Below, piece by piece: positions 54,595-64,000 of a DNA stretch of 64,000 nt. The DNA is from Corynebacterium yonathiae (lineage in GTDB: Bacteria; Actinomycetota; Actinomycetes; Mycobacteriales; Mycobacteriaceae): the NCBI RefSeq assembly GCF_022288805.1, contig NZ_JAKOPM010000003.1:1-64000 (forward strand). The letters run 5' to 3'. The notes below the pieces were generated by a model. That model did no database searches, was not told where the DNA came from, and saw nothing but the letters and a program-made list of their open reading frames with translations. Position 1 is the first letter of the stretch. The number at the start of each line of letters is the position of its first letter. The translations under genes were made by a program, and so were the position numbers.

Positions 54595-57500
54595 ATGCCA
54601 AAGCGCAACGACATCAACCACGTCCTGGTCATCGGCTCCGGCCCGATCGTCATTGGCCAGGCCTGCGAGTTCGATTATTCCGGCACCCAGGCCTGCCGCG
54701 TGCTCAAGGAGGAAGGCCTGCGAGTAACCCTGGTCAACTCCAACCCGGCCACCATCATGACGGACCCCGAGTTCGCAGACCACACCTACGTCGAGCCCAT
54801 TGAGCCGGAATACATCGAGAAGATTTTGGTCAAGGAGCGCGAAGAGGGACACCCCATCGACGCCGTGCTGGCCACCCTGGGTGGCCAGACCGCCCTGAAT
54901 GCTGCAGTTCAGCTGGACCGTCAAGGAATCCTGGACAAGTACGGCATTGAGCTCATCGGTGCCGATATCGACGCCATCGAGCGTGGCGAGGACCGTCAGA
55001 AGTTCAAGGATATCGTTGCCTCCATCGGCGGCGAGTCCGCCCGCTCCGCAGTGTGCCACAACATGGATGAGGTCCACGAGACCGTCGACAAGCTCGGACT
55101 GCCCGTAGTTGTACGCCCTTCTTTCACCATGGGTGGTCTGGGCTCTGGTCTGGCCTTCAATAATGAGGACCTAGACCGCATTGCCGGCGGCGGCCTGGCC
55201 GCCTCCCCCGAGGCCAATGTCCTAATTGAGGAGTCCATCCTTGGCTGGAAGGAATACGAGCTCGAGCTCATGCGTGATGGCGATGACAATGTCGTGGTTG
55301 TTGCCTCCATCGAAAACGTTGACGCCCTTGGCGTGCACACCGGCGATTCCGTTACGGTTGCCCCAGCACTGACCCTGACTGACCGTGAGTTCCAGAAGAT
55401 GCGCGACTTGGGCATCGCTATTATTCGCGAGGTCGGCGTCGATACCGGCGGCTGCAATATCCAGTTCGCAGTAAATCCGGAAGACGGTCGGATCATCGTC
55501 ATCGAGATGAACCCGCGCGTGTCTCGTTCCTCCGCGTTGGCCTCCAAGGCCACCGGTTTCCCGATTGCGAAGCTGGCTGCCAAGCTCGCCATCGGCTACA
55601 CCTTGGACGAAGTACAAAACGACATTACCGGCGAGACCAAAGCTGCCTTCGAGCCCACTTTGGACTACGTCATTGTCAAGGCTCCACGCTTTGCCTTTGA
55701 GAAGTTCCCGGGCGCCGATGACACCTTGACCACCACCATGAAGTCGGTGGGCGAGGCCATGGGTATCGGCCGCAATTACATCGCGGGCTTGAACAAGGTC
55801 ATGCGTTCTTTGGAAAACAAGCCCAATGGCTTCTGGACCAAGCCAGATGAGTACTTCGCCGGTGAGCGCTCCACTGACCTGCAGGCCGTGCTCAAGGATC
55901 TGGAGCGCCCGACCGAAGGCCGCATGTACGACATTGAACTGGCTCTGCGCCTCGGGGCGTCGGTAGACGAGGTCCATGCGGCTTCTGGCGTTGACCCGTG
56001 GTTCATTGCTGAGCTGTCCACCTTGGTGGCCTTCCGCCAGGAGCTTATCGATGCCCCAGTGCTCACCGAGGAACTGCTGCGCGAAGCCAAGGTCTTTGGG
56101 CTTTCCGACGCCCAGATTGCCGCCCTCCGCCCCGAATTCAACGGTGAAGATGGCGTACGCAGCCTGCGTTGGCGCATGGGCATTCGCCCTGTCTACAAGA
56201 CCGTTGACACCTGTGCCGGCGAGTTTGAGGCACAGACCCCATACCACTACAGCACCTATGAGCTTGATCCGGATGCCGAGACCGAGGTCCGCCCGGCACC
56301 GGAAGGCTCTAAGGGCAAGGTCATCATTTTGGGCTCTGGCCCGAACCGCATCGGTCAAGGTATCGAGTTTGACTATTCCTGCGTACACGCCGCCCTCGAG
56401 CTATCCGAGCAGGGCTATGAGACCGTGATGGTCAACTGCAACCCAGAGACCGTCTCTACCGACTATGACACCGCGGACCGTCTCTACTTCGAGCCGTTGA
56501 CCTTCGAGGATGTTATGGAGGTCTACCACGCGGAGGCTGCTTCCGGTGATGTCGCGGGCGTCATCGTCCAGCTCGGCGGTCAGACTCCGCTGGGTCTTGC
56601 GGCGCGTCTGGAGGAAGCAGGAGTTCCCGTTGTTGGCACCAGCCCTGCAGCTATTGATTCCGCTGAGGACCGCGGCGAGTTCGGCAAGGTCCTCGACGAG
56701 GCAGGATTGGCGGCGCCAGAGTATGGTACTGCCACCTCCTTTGCTGAGGCGCGCGAGGTTGCCTCCTCCATCGGCTACCCAGTATTGGTCCGCCCGTCCT
56801 ATGTCTTGGGTGGCCGCGGAATGGAGATCGTCTACGACGAAAGGGCGCTGGAAGACTACATCGAGCGTGCTACCGAGCTTTCCCCGGACCACCCGGTCTT
56901 GGTGGACCGCTTCCTAGACTCCGCCATCGAGATCGACGTTGACGCACTCTGCGACGGCAACGAGGTCTACCTGGGCGGTGTGATGGAGCACATCGAGGAA
57001 GCCGGCATCCACTCGGGTGACTCTTCCTGTGCTCTGCCGCCTATGACGCTGGGACCAGAGGACATTGAAAAGGTCCGCACCTCCACCCGGCTTCTAGCAG
57101 AGGGCATTGGAGTCAAGGGCCTGATGAATGTTCAGTTCGCCTTGAAGGACGATATTCTCTACGTCATCGAGGCCAACCCACGTGCTTCCCGTACGGTACC
57201 GTTCGTTTCCAAGGCAACCGGCGTTCCTCTAGCTAAGGCAGCTTCTCGCGTCATGATGGGCTCTAACATCGCAGAGCTGCGCGCCGAGGGCATGATTCCT
57301 TCCGAATATGATGGTGGTTCCCTGCCGCTGGAGCACCCGATTGCAGTCAAGGAAGCGGTCTTGCCATTTAACCGCTTCCGTCGCCCCGATGGCAGCTTGC
57401 TCGATACGCTGCTGTCGCCGGAAATGAAATCCACTGGTGAGGTCATGGGCCTGGCGACCAACTTTGGTGCGGCCTATGCCAAGGGCGAGATTGCTGCCTT

Positions 57501-57936
57501 TGCCGTGCCGCCTACGGAGGGCACTATCTTCGTCTCCGTCGCCAACCGCGACAAGCGCACCCTGATTTTCCCGATCCAGCGCTTGGCCCACATGGGCTAC
57601 AACATCGTCGCTACCGCCGGTACGGCGCAGATGCTGCGCCGCAATGGCATCGAGTGCGAGGTTGCCGCCAAGGTCTCCGAGGCTAAAGAAGGCGAAGAGT
57701 CCATCGTGGATAAGATCTTCAACGGTGAAATCGACTGGATTCTCAACACTCCAGCGGGCTCTGCAGGTGCGCGCCACGACGGTTACGATATTCGCGCCGC
57801 GGCCGTGCACATGGAGATCCCGCTGGTGACCACCGTGCAAGGCGTAACCGCAGCAGTCCAGGGCATCGAAGCTATGCGCATTGGCAACCTGCAGGTGCGC
57901 GCGCTTCAGGAGCTTGAGCATGGCCCACAAAACTAA
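54595..57936 (+). CDS. carB: Carbamoyl-phosphate synthase large chain
   Basis: 1113 residues. The two homologous ATP-grasp halves are both complete: first half [35 protein letters not shown]; second half [40 protein letters not shown]. Between them is the oligomerisation region. The last ~150 residues form the MGS-like regulatory domain ([40 protein letters not shown]). It makes carbamoyl phosphate for both pyrimidines and arginine. It overlaps pyrF by 17 bases. Confidence 0.97.
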   Translation: MPKRNDINHVLVIGSGPIVIGQACEFDYSGTQACRVLKEEGLRVTLVNSNPATIMTDPEFADHTYVEPIEPEYIEKILVKEREEGHPIDAVLATLGGQTALNAAVQLDRQGILDKYGIELIGADIDAIERGEDRQKFKDIVASIGGESARSAVCHNMDEVHETVDKLGLPVVVRPSFTMGGLGSGLAFNNEDLDRIAGGGLAASPEANVLIEESILGWKEYELELMRDGDDNVVVVASIENVDALGVHTGDSVTVAPALTLTDREFQKMRDLGIAIIREVGVDTGGCNIQFAVNPEDGRIIVIEMNPRVSRSSALASKATGFPIAKLAAKLAIGYTLDEVQNDITGETKAAFEPTLDYVIVKAPRFAFEKFPGADDTLTTTMKSVGEAMGIGRNYIAGLNKVMRSLENKPNGFWTKPDEYFAGERSTDLQAVLKDLERPTEGRMYDIELALRLGASVDEVHAASGVDPWFIAELSTLVAFRQELIDAPVLTEELLREAKVFGLSDAQIAALRPEFNGEDGVRSLRWRMGIRPVYKTVDTCAGEFEAQTPYHYSTYELDPDAETEVRPAPEGSKGKVIILGSGPNRIGQGIEFDYSCVHAALELSEQGYETVMVNCNPETVSTDYDTADRLYFEPLTFEDVMEVYHAEAASGDVAGVIVQLGGQTPLGLAARLEEAGVPVVGTSPAAIDSAEDRGEFGKVLDEAGLAAPEYGTATSFAEAREVASSIGYPVLVRPSYVLGGRGMEIVYDERALEDYIERATELSPDHPVLVDRFLDSAIEIDVDALCDGNEVYLGGVMEHIEEAGIHSGDSSCALPPMTLGPEDIEKVRTSTRLLAEGIGVKGLMNVQFALKDDILYVIEANPRASRTVPFVSKATGVPLAKAASRVMMGSNIAELRAEGMIPSEYDGGSLPLEHPIAVKEAVLPFNRFRRPDGSLLDTLLSPEMKSTGEVMGLATNFGAAYAKGEIAAFAVPPTEGTIFVSVANRDKRTLIFPIQRLAHMGYNIVATAGTAQMLRRNGIECEVAAKVSEAKEGEESIVDKIFNGEIDWILNTPAGSAGARHDGYDIRAAAVHMEIPLVTTVQGVTAAVQGIEAMRIGNLQVRALQELEHGPQN

Positions 57937-58759
57937 AGGATTCGGCGTGCTGCTTGAGGCAGCCGGCCAGGAGCGTGGTCGCCTCTGTGTGGGTATAGAT
58001 CCGCATCCGTACCTTCTGGAAAAGTGGGGACTGGAGCCCACGGCTGATGGTCTGCGGACCTTCAGCATGCGCTGCGTAGAAGCCTTTAGCGATACCGCCG
58101 CCTTGGTAAAGCCGCAGGTTGCCTTCTTCGAGCGCTTTGGTTCGCAGGGCTTCGCGGTCCTCGAGGACGTCTTGACGGCCCTGCGAGAAGTGGGGTGCCT
58201 GACCGTTGCAGATGCCAAGCGCGGCGATATTGGCTCCACCATGGCCGGCTACGCAGATGCGTGGCTAGACGAGGCTTCGCCCCTGCGTGCGGACTCCGTT
58301 ACCGTGTCGCCCTATTTGGGCGTCGGGGCGCTGGGGCCTGTATTTGCTAAGGCCGAGGCGACCGGCCGCGGAGTTTTGGTCCTGGCGGCTACCTCCAACC
58401 CAGAGGCGCGCGCAATCCAGGCGGTGCCAGTAGGCGAGGAGAGCACAATCGCGCAGGGCGTGGTCGATGAATGCGCTTCCTACAATGTAGCGGCACACAA
58501 GACCGGTAGTCCGGGAGATATCGGGGTAGTCGTTGGCGCTACCTTGGACAATCCCCCGCGCCTCGATGCACTCAATGGCCCGGTACTTCTGCCTGGCGTT
58601 GGTGCTCAAGGAGCTGGTCCAGAGCAGGTGCACAGTATTGTTTCTGCTCGTCCGTCCCTGGGATTTGCGAACGTGTCCCGCGCAGTGCTGGAGCAGGGCC
58701 CTGATGTAGCTGACCTGCGTAAATCGGTCGTTCGGGTAGCAGAAGAGTTCCGGGACTAA
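57920..58759 (+). CDS. pyrF: Orotidine 5'-phosphate decarboxylase, long (type 2) form
   Basis: 279 residues from ATG 57920; CAGGAG lies eight bases upstream inside carB. The catalytic motif is [20 protein letters not shown], with [15 protein letters not shown] at strand 1 and [15 protein letters not shown] at the phosphate site. Length and the DAKRGDIG motif place it in the longer type 2 family used by mycobacteria. It produces UMP and ends the pyrimidine operon, followed by a hairpin terminator. Orotate synthesis genes pyrD and pyrE are not in the window. Confidence 0.95.
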   Translation: MAHKTKGFGVLLEAAGQERGRLCVGIDPHPYLLEKWGLEPTADGLRTFSMRCVEAFSDTAALVKPQVAFFERFGSQGFAVLEDVLTALREVGCLTVADAKRGDIGSTMAGYADAWLDEASPLRADSVTVSPYLGVGALGPVFAKAEATGRGVLVLAATSNPEARAIQAVPVGEESTIAQGVVDECASYNVAAHKTGSPGDIGVVVGATLDNPPRLDALNGPVLLPGVGAQGAGPEQVHSIVSARPSLGFANVSRAVLEQGPDVADLRKSVVRVAEEFRD

Positions 58760-58764
58760 ATGAG

Positions 58765-58796
58765 ACGGCGTGGCCGATTAACGGCTGCGCCGTTTA
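58765..58796 (+). terminator. Terminator of the pyrimidine operon
   Basis: ACGGCG (58765-58770) pairs with CGCCGT (58788-58793), with an inner GCCG/CGGC stem (58773-58785) and a 5-base loop; a short TTT follows, six bases past the pyrF stop. Confidence 0.6.
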
Positions 58797-58829
58797 CCTG
58801 GTACTTTGTTTAAAGCATGCGCGGTGACG

Positions 58830-58838
58830 TGCTAAAAT
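58830..58838 (+). promoter_or_regulatory. mihF: Extended -10 promoter of mihF
   Basis: TGC-TAAAAT (58830-58838) is a strong extended -10. It would give a leader of about 175 bases before the GTG at 59019; no known riboswitch is recognised in it. Confidence 0.5.
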
Positions 58839-59018
58839 AGGCGTGCTTTTGGACCCGCTAATCGTCACCGTTCAATGAGCAGTGCTAGGATTGCCAGAAG
58901 TCGGTTTGTCCGAAGGTTATTGATGACTTTCCGCAGTGTATTTACTGCGTAAGGCAACCGTAATCTGGTACTAAGTACTAGACGTAACAGAATCAATCTA
59001 ATGAATCGGAGGAAACCC

Positions 59019-59339
59019 GTGGCCCTTCCAAAGTTGACTGATGAGCAGCGCAAGGAAGCTCTCGCAAAGGCTGCTGAGGCCCGCAAGGCTCGCGCCGAGC
59101 TCAAGGCTGCACTCAAGCGTGGCGAGACCGACCTGAAGGACGTGCTCGAAAAGGCTGAGACCGATGAGATCATCGGCAAGACCAAGGTTTCTGCACTCCT
59201 CGAGGCTCTGCCGAAGGTTGGCAAGGTCAAGGCTAAGGAAATCATGGAAGACCTAGAGATCGCTCAGACCCGTCGTCTGCGCGGCTTGGGTGAGCGTCAG
59301 CGTCGTGCTCTGCTCGAGCGTTTCGGCTACGGCGAATAG
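59019..59339 (+). CDS. mihF: Integration host factor, actinobacterial (MIHF) type
   Basis: 106 residues from GTG 59019, with GGAGG six bases upstream. Starts [20 protein letters not shown], then [19 protein letters not shown] and the helix-two-turn-helix-like segment [20 protein letters not shown], ending [17 protein letters not shown]. This is the actinobacterial nucleoid protein that bends DNA, unrelated to E. coli IHF. Position between pyrF and gmk is conserved. It is highly expressed in relatives, which fits the strong promoter. Confidence 0.94.
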   Translation: MALPKLTDEQRKEALAKAAEARKARAELKAALKRGETDLKDVLEKAETDEIIGKTKVSALLEALPKVGKVKAKEIMEDLEIAQTRRLRGLGERQRRALLERFGYGE

Positions 59340-59347
59340 TCACAACC

Positions 59348-59917
59348 ATGGCTGACGCAACTGCACGCGGTCGCCTCGTCGTTCTGGCGGGGCCATCCGC
59401 AGTGGGAAAATCCACCGTAGTTTCGCGTCTGCGCAGTGACGTCGAGGGGCTTTATTTCAGCGTGTCTATGACCACGCGTCAGCCTCGCCCCGGGGAGCAG
59501 GACGGTGTCGACTATTTCTTCGTCACCCCAGAAACCTTCCAGCAGCGAATCGACGCCGGAGAGATGCTCGAATGGGCAGATATCCACGGTGGATTGCAGC
59601 GGTCTGGAACACCCGCCCAGCCGGTGGAGGAAGCTTTGGCCGCAGGCCGCCCGGTACTCGTAGAGGTTGATCTCGCGGGTGCTAGGAGTGTTAAGAAAGC
59701 TCTGCCGGAGGCAGACCTGGTCTTTTTGGCGCCCCCGTCATGGGAGGTACTTGTGGAGCGGCTCACCGGCCGCGGTACCGAGCCGCAAGACGTCATTGAC
59801 CGTAGGTTGCAAACTGCGCATGAGGAACTAGCCGCACAGGACGAGTTCGATCACGTCGTCGTGAACGAGGATCTGGACGAGGCAGTAGCTGCCATTAGTG
59901 ATATCCTGCAGGCATAG
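59348..59917 (+). CDS. gmk: Guanylate kinase
   Basis: 189 residues. P-loop [17 protein letters not shown], the GMP-binding segment [39 protein letters not shown], and the lid region [20 protein letters not shown]. It phosphorylates GMP to GDP. It starts nine bases after mihF, and is followed by rpoZ about 40 bases later, the usual order in Actinobacteria. Confidence 0.95.
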   Translation: MADATARGRLVVLAGPSAVGKSTVVSRLRSDVEGLYFSVSMTTRQPRPGEQDGVDYFFVTPETFQQRIDAGEMLEWADIHGGLQRSGTPAQPVEEALAAGRPVLVEVDLAGARSVKKALPEADLVFLAPPSWEVLVERLTGRGTEPQDVIDRRLQTAHEELAAQDEFDHVVVNEDLDEAVAAISDILQA

Positions 59918-59957
59918 ACCTTCTTTTTGACCATCTTCAATCAATGTAAAGGTGCAT

Positions 59958-60260
59958 GTGACTAACGTGACCACCCCTTCTAACACTGAAGCCGCAAAGG
60001 CGGAGCCAGTATTTGATGATCCGATCGGTATTACTGATCCCCCGATCGATGAGCTTTTGGACAAGGTTTCCTCTAAGTACGCTTTGGTCATCTTTGCCGC
60101 TAAGCGCGCACGCCAGATCAATAGCTACTACCAAGAGCAAGATGAAGGTGTCTTCGAGTTCGTAGGCCCGCTGGTTACTCCAGAGCCAGGCGAAAAGCCT
60201 TTGTCCATCGCATTGCGCGAGATTGACGCTGGTCTGCTTGACCATGAGGAAGGCAAGTAA
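59958..60260 (+). CDS. rpoZ: RNA polymerase omega subunit
   Basis: 100 residues from GTG 59958, since AAAGG lies five bases upstream; a GTG at 59952 would sit on top of that site. The conserved core is [20 protein letters not shown] followed by [17 protein letters not shown], which wraps the beta-prime subunit. Length is normal for actinobacterial omega. It is followed by a long hairpin before coaBC. Confidence 0.93.
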   Translation: MTNVTTPSNTEAAKAEPVFDDPIGITDPPIDELLDKVSSKYALVIFAAKRARQINSYYQEQDEGVFEFVGPLVTPEPGEKPLSIALREIDAGLLDHEEGK

Positions 60261-60284
60261 CTAGCGCAAGCGTGTAATAGCTGC

Positions 60285-60356
60285 AAGGCTCCACGCGCCG
60301 TGACGGACGTGCATCCCGGTTTAGGGTGTACCTACCGTCGCGGTGGGTGGAGCCTT
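60285..60356 (+). terminator. Long nested hairpin between rpoZ and coaBC, probable terminator
   Basis: AAGGCTCCAC (60285-60294) pairs perfectly with GTGGAGCCTT (60347-60356), and TTCTC follows. Inside, CCGTGACGG pairs with CCGTCGCGG (one wobble) and a third small hairpin CATCCC/GGGTG closes it. The long compound stem is larger than an ordinary terminator. Confidence 0.6.
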
Positions 60357-60372
60357 TCTCTATGCTGCCAGG

Positions 60373-60378
60373 TAGCAT
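60373..60378 (+). promoter_or_regulatory. coaBC: -10 element for a near-leaderless coaBC transcript
   Basis: TAGCAT ends eight bases before the GTG at 60387, so transcription should start within about two bases of it. Confidence 0.35.
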
Positions 60379-60386
60379 CGTGCGGT

Positions 60387-61634
60387 GTGACTGATAAAGA
60401 TACTTCTCGCAATATTGTCCTGGGCGTCGCCGGCGGCATTGCTGCCTACAAAGCTTGCCACCTTGTGCGCGAACTTAAGGAAGCCGGCGATGACGTGCGC
60501 ATCGTCCCCACAGAAAGCGCCTTGAACTTCGTGGGTGCTGCTACTTTTGAGGCCCTTTCTGGTCATCCAGTCTCCACCAGTGTTTTTTCGGCCGTGGACG
60601 AGGTCCAGCACGTCAATGTGGGGCAGCATGCTGATGCGGTGGTTATTGCGCCGGCAACTGCGGACCTTATCGCACGGTTGGCTGCAGGGCGGGCCGATGA
60701 CCTGCTTACAGCGACCGTGTTGGTAGCCACGTGCCCAGTTATCGTTGCCCCAGCCATGCACACGGAAATGTGGCACAACCCGGCTACACAGGACAACGTC
60801 GCTACTTTGCGACGTCGCGGTATTACCGTAATCGAGCCTGCCCATGGGCGTTTGACTGGCAAAGATTCTGGACCAGGTCGCCTTCCAGAGCCGGAGCAGA
60901 TCGCAGAAATCATCCGTACAGAACTAGCGGGTTACCGAGTACAACATACGTGGCAGGGAAAGAAGGTAGTCATATCAGCCGGTGGAACCCAGGAAGAACT
61001 GGATCCGGTGCGATACTTGGGCAATCGCTCTTCTGGCAGGCAGGGGTTCGCGCTTGCAGAATGGGCGGCCCAAATGGGGGCAGATGTCACCCTCGTTGCC
61101 GGTAATATTGCACAGCTTCCTGTGCCTTCTGGCGCGAAGGTGCGCCGAATTGTCTCCACGCGTGAATTGGAGGAGGCGATGCACGAGGAGGCACGCGATG
61201 CGGACGTGGTGATTATGGCCGCCGCTGTTTCTGATTACCGCCCCGCGGAGATAGCTGAATCAAAGATGAAGAAGGGACAGGCGGACGAGGCGCTGTCGAC
61301 TCTTCATTTGGTGGAAAACCCGGATGTACTCAAAGGGTTGGTCGCCGCGCGCGAGCGCTCAGAGCTTCCCGCAGACTGCGTGATTGTAGGGTTTGCCGCC
61401 GAAACGGGGGATGCCCACAAGTCGGCTTTGGAATACGCCCAAGAAAAGTTTATTCGCAAAGGCTGTGATGTGCTTATGGCTAATGAGGTCGGTCGGGCAA
61501 AGACCTTTGGCCAAAAGTCGAATGAAGGATGGATTTTGCGGCCCGATTCTGAGCCTCAACGCGTGGAGCATGGCTCTAAACAGGTTGTGGCCGCACAGAT
61601 CCTTTCCGCTGTGAATGAAATGTTTCACGGGTAG
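60387..61634 (+). CDS. coaBC: Bifunctional phosphopantothenoylcysteine decarboxylase / phosphopantothenate-cysteine ligase
   Basis: 415 residues from GTG 60387; upstream readings run through the hairpin. The N-terminal CoaC flavoprotein domain (to about 180) has VLGVAGGIAAYKACHLVREL and PAMHTEMWHNPATQDN with the substrate-binding Asn. The C-terminal CoaB domain begins near VVISAGGTQEELDPVRYLGN (NRSSGRQGFALAEWA) and includes MANEVGRAKTFGQ. It performs two steps of coenzyme A synthesis using CTP and FMN. Confidence 0.95.
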   Translation: MTDKDTSRNIVLGVAGGIAAYKACHLVRELKEAGDDVRIVPTESALNFVGAATFEALSGHPVSTSVFSAVDEVQHVNVGQHADAVVIAPATADLIARLAAGRADDLLTATVLVATCPVIVAPAMHTEMWHNPATQDNVATLRRRGITVIEPAHGRLTGKDSGPGRLPEPEQIAEIIRTELAGYRVQHTWQGKKVVISAGGTQEELDPVRYLGNRSSGRQGFALAEWAAQMGADVTLVAGNIAQLPVPSGAKVRRIVSTRELEEAMHEEARDADVVIMAAAVSDYRPAEIAESKMKKGQADEALSTLHLVENPDVLKGLVAARERSELPADCVIVGFAAETGDAHKSALEYAQEKFIRKGCDVLMANEVGRAKTFGQKSNEGWILRPDSEPQRVEHGSKQVVAAQILSAVNEMFHG

Positions 61635-61644
61635 ACAACTAAAA

Positions 61645-61673
61645 TTGCATTTATAGACCGCTTGGTCTAGGCT
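61645..61673 (+). promoter_or_regulatory. metK: metK promoter
   Basis: TTGCAT (61645-61650) and TAGGCT (61668-61673) are separated by exactly 17 bases. The McbR-type operator fills the spacer and overlaps the -10 by two bases. Leader of about 65 bases. Confidence 0.6.
61654..61669. promoter_or_regulatory. McbR operator in the metK promoter
   Basis: TAGAC-CGCTTG-GTCTA is an exact match to the TAGAC-N6-GTCTA consensus of McbR, the TetR-type repressor of methionine and cysteine metabolism in C. glutamicum, whose effector is S-adenosylhomocysteine. Its position between -35 and -10 would block RNA polymerase. Confidence 0.85.
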
Positions 61674-61744
61674 TGTTGGGTATTAGGCTTGGGCGTAGAA
61701 AACCCCACAGCATTGAATCAATAGCGAGCACGAAGGAAGTTTTT

Positions 61745-62977
61745 GTGACTGATAACGCTGCAGTGGCAACTCGTCTTTTTACCAGCGAGTCCGTTACGGA
61801 AGGTCATCCCGATAAGATTTGTGACGCCATTTCTGACGCCATCCTTGATGCCCTGCTGGAAAAGGATCCAGCATCCCGCGTCGCTGTGGAAACATTGGTA
61901 ACCACCGGCCAGGTCCACGTAGTGGGTGAGGTGCGCACCGATGCCTACGTAGAAATCCCGGCGCTAGTTCGCGATACTCTCAAGTCCATCGGCTTTACTT
62001 CGTCCGAGGTGGGCTTTGACGGCAATACCTGTGGCGTGAATATCGCCATCGGCGAGCAGTCCCAAGAAATCGGTGCTGGCGTGGATAACTCTACGGAGGC
62101 TCGTGCTCATGATGAGGATTATGACGCTGAAAACGATACCGCTGGTGCTGGTGACCAGGGGCTGATGTTCGGCTATGCCTCTAATGAAACTGCCGAGTTT
62201 ATGCCCTTGCCCATTGCCTTGGCACATCGCCTGTCCCGCCGCCTGACGCAGGTGCGCAAGGAAGGCATTGTCGATCACCTGCGCCCGGATGGAAAGACTC
62301 AGGTGACCTTTGCTTATACCGACGACAACGAGCCTTCCCATCTAGATACCGTCGTTATCTCTACACAGCATGATGCCGCGGTCGATAGCGCTTGGTTGGA
62401 AGGCCCGTTGCGCAGCGAGGTCCTCGAGTGGGTTATCAAGGACGCCGGCTTAGACAAGTTCTACACCGAAGACACGACGCTGCTGGTCAACCCCTCCGGC
62501 TCCTTTATCCTTGGCGGGCCGATGGGCGATGCTGGCCTTACTGGCCGAAAGATCATCGTCGACACCTACGGTGGCATGGCTCGCCACGGCGGCGGTGCTT
62601 TCTCCGGCAAGGATCCGAGCAAGGTGGACCGCTCTGCTGCCTATGCCATGCGCTGGGTGGCTAAGAATATTGTCGCTGCTGGTTTGGCAGATCGTGCCGA
62701 AGTCCAGGTTGCCTATGCAATTGGCCGCGCTAAGCCGGTGGGCCTGTACGTGGAGACCTTCGGTACTGCCAAGGAAGGCCTTAGCGATGCGAATATCCAG
62801 GCTGCGGTAAATCAGGTATTCGACCTGCGTCCGGCCGCGATTATTCGCGAGCTCGACCTGCTGCGCCCCATCTACGCGCAGACTGCGGCCTACGGTCACT
62901 TTGGCCGCACCGACGTTGAGCTGCCGTGGGAGCAATTGAACCGAGTGGAAGCTTTGCGTGCTGCCGCCGGTCTGTAG
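61745..62977 (+). CDS. metK: S-adenosylmethionine synthetase
   Basis: 410 residues from GTG 61745 with AAGGA upstream. Signature motifs: [20 protein letters not shown] (ATP-binding His), [12 protein letters not shown] and [20 protein letters not shown] (phosphate-binding Gly-rich loop). It joins methionine to ATP, releasing phosphate and pyrophosphate, and so supplies the SAM that methyltransferases, including the island enzyme, need. Control by the McbR operator links it to sulfur metabolism. Confidence 0.97.
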   Translation: MTDNAAVATRLFTSESVTEGHPDKICDAISDAILDALLEKDPASRVAVETLVTTGQVHVVGEVRTDAYVEIPALVRDTLKSIGFTSSEVGFDGNTCGVNIAIGEQSQEIGAGVDNSTEARAHDEDYDAENDTAGAGDQGLMFGYASNETAEFMPLPIALAHRLSRRLTQVRKEGIVDHLRPDGKTQVTFAYTDDNEPSHLDTVVISTQHDAAVDSAWLEGPLRSEVLEWVIKDAGLDKFYTEDTTLLVNPSGSFILGGPMGDAGLTGRKIIVDTYGGMARHGGGAFSGKDPSKVDRSAAYAMRWVAKNIVAAGLADRAEVQVAYAIGRAKPVGLYVETFGTAKEGLSDANIQAAVNQVFDLRPAAIIRELDLLRPIYAQTAAYGHFGRTDVELPWEQLNRVEALRAAAGL

Positions 62978-62988
62978 AATCTAGGCCT

Positions 62989-64000
62989 ATGCCTAAGAAA
63001 ACACCCGCCACCCGGAAACCGGTTGCGCGGGTGTTGCCACTTTTGGGGGTCGCTCACCTGGACCGGGGCTTTGACTACCTTGTCGAAGAGGACGATTCGC
63101 AGGAAGTTCAGCCAGGTGTTAAGGTTCGCATCCGCTTTAATGGCCGCTTGGTTGATGCGATAGTGCTAGAGCGCCTGCATGATTCTGAATTTGGCGGCAA
63201 CCTGCGCTTTATTGAGCGCATTATCTCACCGTTTCAGGTTTATCCGCCGCAGATTGCCCGGCTTATCGACGCCCTAGCAGACCGCTATGGGGGAGTGCGC
63301 TCGGACATTATTCGCTCCGCTATTCCGCCGCGCCACGCCAAAGCAGAGGAATCCGATTTAGAGACCCCCTGGGAGGAACTCGGCACCACGAGCGAGCCTG
63401 ACCTTTCGGGATGGTCGGCCTATCAGCATGGCGAAGCCTTCGTAGATTCGATTCTAGGCGGCAAGCTCGCTCGCGCCGGCTGGCAGATCGCCCCGGGTGA
63501 TGATTGGGCTCATGCGCTGGCCGCGCTCGCGGCCAAGGTAGCGCTAGGGGGAGGCGGGGTGCTCCTAGTCGCCCCAGACCAAAAGAATGTTGATGCCTTA
63601 GACTCCGCTCTTCGCCGCGTGCTTGGACCGAAGCAGATTACGGTGCTCACCAATAGTATGGGCCCGCAGGCTCGCTACCGCCGTTACCTGTCGGCGCTAG
63701 TGGGCCAGGCGCGCGTGGTAGTAGGTACTAGGTCGGCCGCCTTTGCCCCCGTCAAAGACCTACAACTGGTGGTGATCCTGGATGATGGCAACGATAACTT
63801 AGTCGATAACCTCAAGCCTTATGTTCACGCCAGGGAAGTGCTGACCACCCGCTCTGCTTTCGAAGGCTGCAGTATGGTCCTGGCAAACCATTCGCGGACG
63901 GCGGAAACGCAGCTCCTCGTAGAATCAGGTTGGGCGCATGATGTGGTGGCCAAAGAGCAAACCATCGGCGCGCGTTGCCCGGCTATTGAAGCCGTGGGGC
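62989..64000 (+). CDS. priA: Primosomal protein N' (PriA), actinobacterial type without recognisable Walker motifs (partial)
   Basis: About 337 residues from ATG 62989 to the right edge; the C-terminus is missing. The N-terminal 3'-end-binding region is visible (VLPLLGVAHLDRGFDYLVEE, PGVKVRIRFNGRLVDAIVLE). The helicase lobe keeps the fold (GGGVLLVAPDQKNVDALDSAL, RVVVGTRSAAFAPVKDLQLV), but the Walker A GxGKT sequence is replaced by QIAPGDDWAHA and the DEEHD motif by LDDGND. Such degenerate PriA proteins are characteristic of Actinobacteria, so it is probably a DnaB-loading scaffold rather than an active helicase. It starts 11 bases after metK. Confidence 0.9.
   Translation, partial: MPKKTPATRKPVARVLPLLGVAHLDRGFDYLVEEDDSQEVQPGVKVRIRFNGRLVDAIVLERLHDSEFGGNLRFIERIISPFQVYPPQIARLIDALADRYGGVRSDIIRSAIPPRHAKAEESDLETPWEELGTTSEPDLSGWSAYQHGEAFVDSILGGKLARAGWQIAPGDDWAHALAALAAKVALGGGGVLLVAPDQKNVDALDSALRRVLGPKQITVLTNSMGPQARYRRYLSALVGQARVVVGTRSAAFAPVKDLQLVVILDDGNDNLVDNLKPYVHAREVLTTRSAFEGCSMVLANHSRTAETQLLVESGWAHDVVAKEQTIGARCPAIEAVG
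63000..63035 (+). terminator. Strong hairpin after metK, inside the first priA codons
   Basis: AACACCCGC (63000-63008) pairs perfectly with GCGGGTGTT (63027-63035). Inner CCGG-N3-CCGG closes the loop, and GCCACTTTT follows. It could terminate metK transcription or hinder priA translation, and would also be part of the priA coding sequence (PATRKPVARVLPL). Confidence 0.5.

Noticed and set aside
55222..56388. 388-residue minus-strand frame opposite carB
   Set aside because: It lies antisense to carB, with His/Gly/Leu-rich low-information sequence typical of such shadows.
1..64000. CRISPR arrays, rRNA genes and tRNA genes
   Set aside because: I looked for regularly spaced repeats, T-loop GGTTCGAATCC-like patterns and rRNA sequence, and recognised none. 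A covariance-model search would be decisive.

Overview
The window is chromosomal DNA from a Corynebacterium. The gene content and order (hisS; aspS-rarA-alaS-ruvX-mltG-aroE-A24 peptidase-aroC-aroK-aroB-aroQ-pepQ-efp-nusB; pyrR-pyrB-pyrC-carA-carB-pyrF-mihF-gmk-rpoZ-coaBC-metK-priA) are the actinobacterial/corynebacterial core arrangement. There are many GTG starts, several promoters ending 6-7 bases before the start codon (leaderless transcripts), an McbR-type operator (TAGAC-N6-GTCTA) in the metK promoter and a MIHF-type integration host factor. I cannot assign a species.

Layout. 1-168: possible start of a transposase leaving the left edge, and a terminator. 169-1743 (-): a small secreted protein and a membrane-anchored cyclophilin. 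1888-2384: a decayed thiol peroxidase gene (one frameshift, one nonsense codon). 2468-4398 (+): MBL-fold hydrolase and hisS. 4424-12015 (-): TetR regulator, L-serine dehydratase, an FMN reductase/luciferase-like monooxygenase pair, a HEPN-like/CBS protein, a phosphate permease and a YpfJ-type zinc metallopeptidase. 12260-27428 (+): translation, DNA-repair, cell-wall and shikimate genes, ending with pepQ. 27425-28320 (-): a frameshifted secreted SGNH hydrolase. 28573-30739 (+): efp, nusB and a PPK2-family kinase. 30827-31823 (-): two overlapping YbjN-domain genes.

32128-48864 (+) is the accessory part: four very large genes in one apparent operon. In order they are a DrmD-like SNF2 helicase, a 1559-residue N6-adenine DNA methyltransferase, a 2223-residue helicase that also carries a DUF1998 region and a Vsr/DUF559-like nuclease domain, and a UvrD-type helicase with a RelE/ParE-like N-terminus. 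The first two match the first two genes of class I DISARM. The third looks like a single-chain replacement of the DrmA and DrmB functions with a nuclease added, and no DrmC (phospholipase-D nuclease) gene is present. I interpret it as a DISARM-related anti-phage island of unusual composition. It sits between conserved core blocks, and I see no integrase, tRNA or flanking repeats.

48939-64000: a TIGR01777-type epimerase (-), then the UMP biosynthesis operon headed by pyrR with a candidate PyrR-binding leader, then mihF, gmk, rpoZ, coaBC, metK and the start of a PriA that lacks recognisable Walker motifs. No CRISPR array, rRNA or tRNA gene was recognised.
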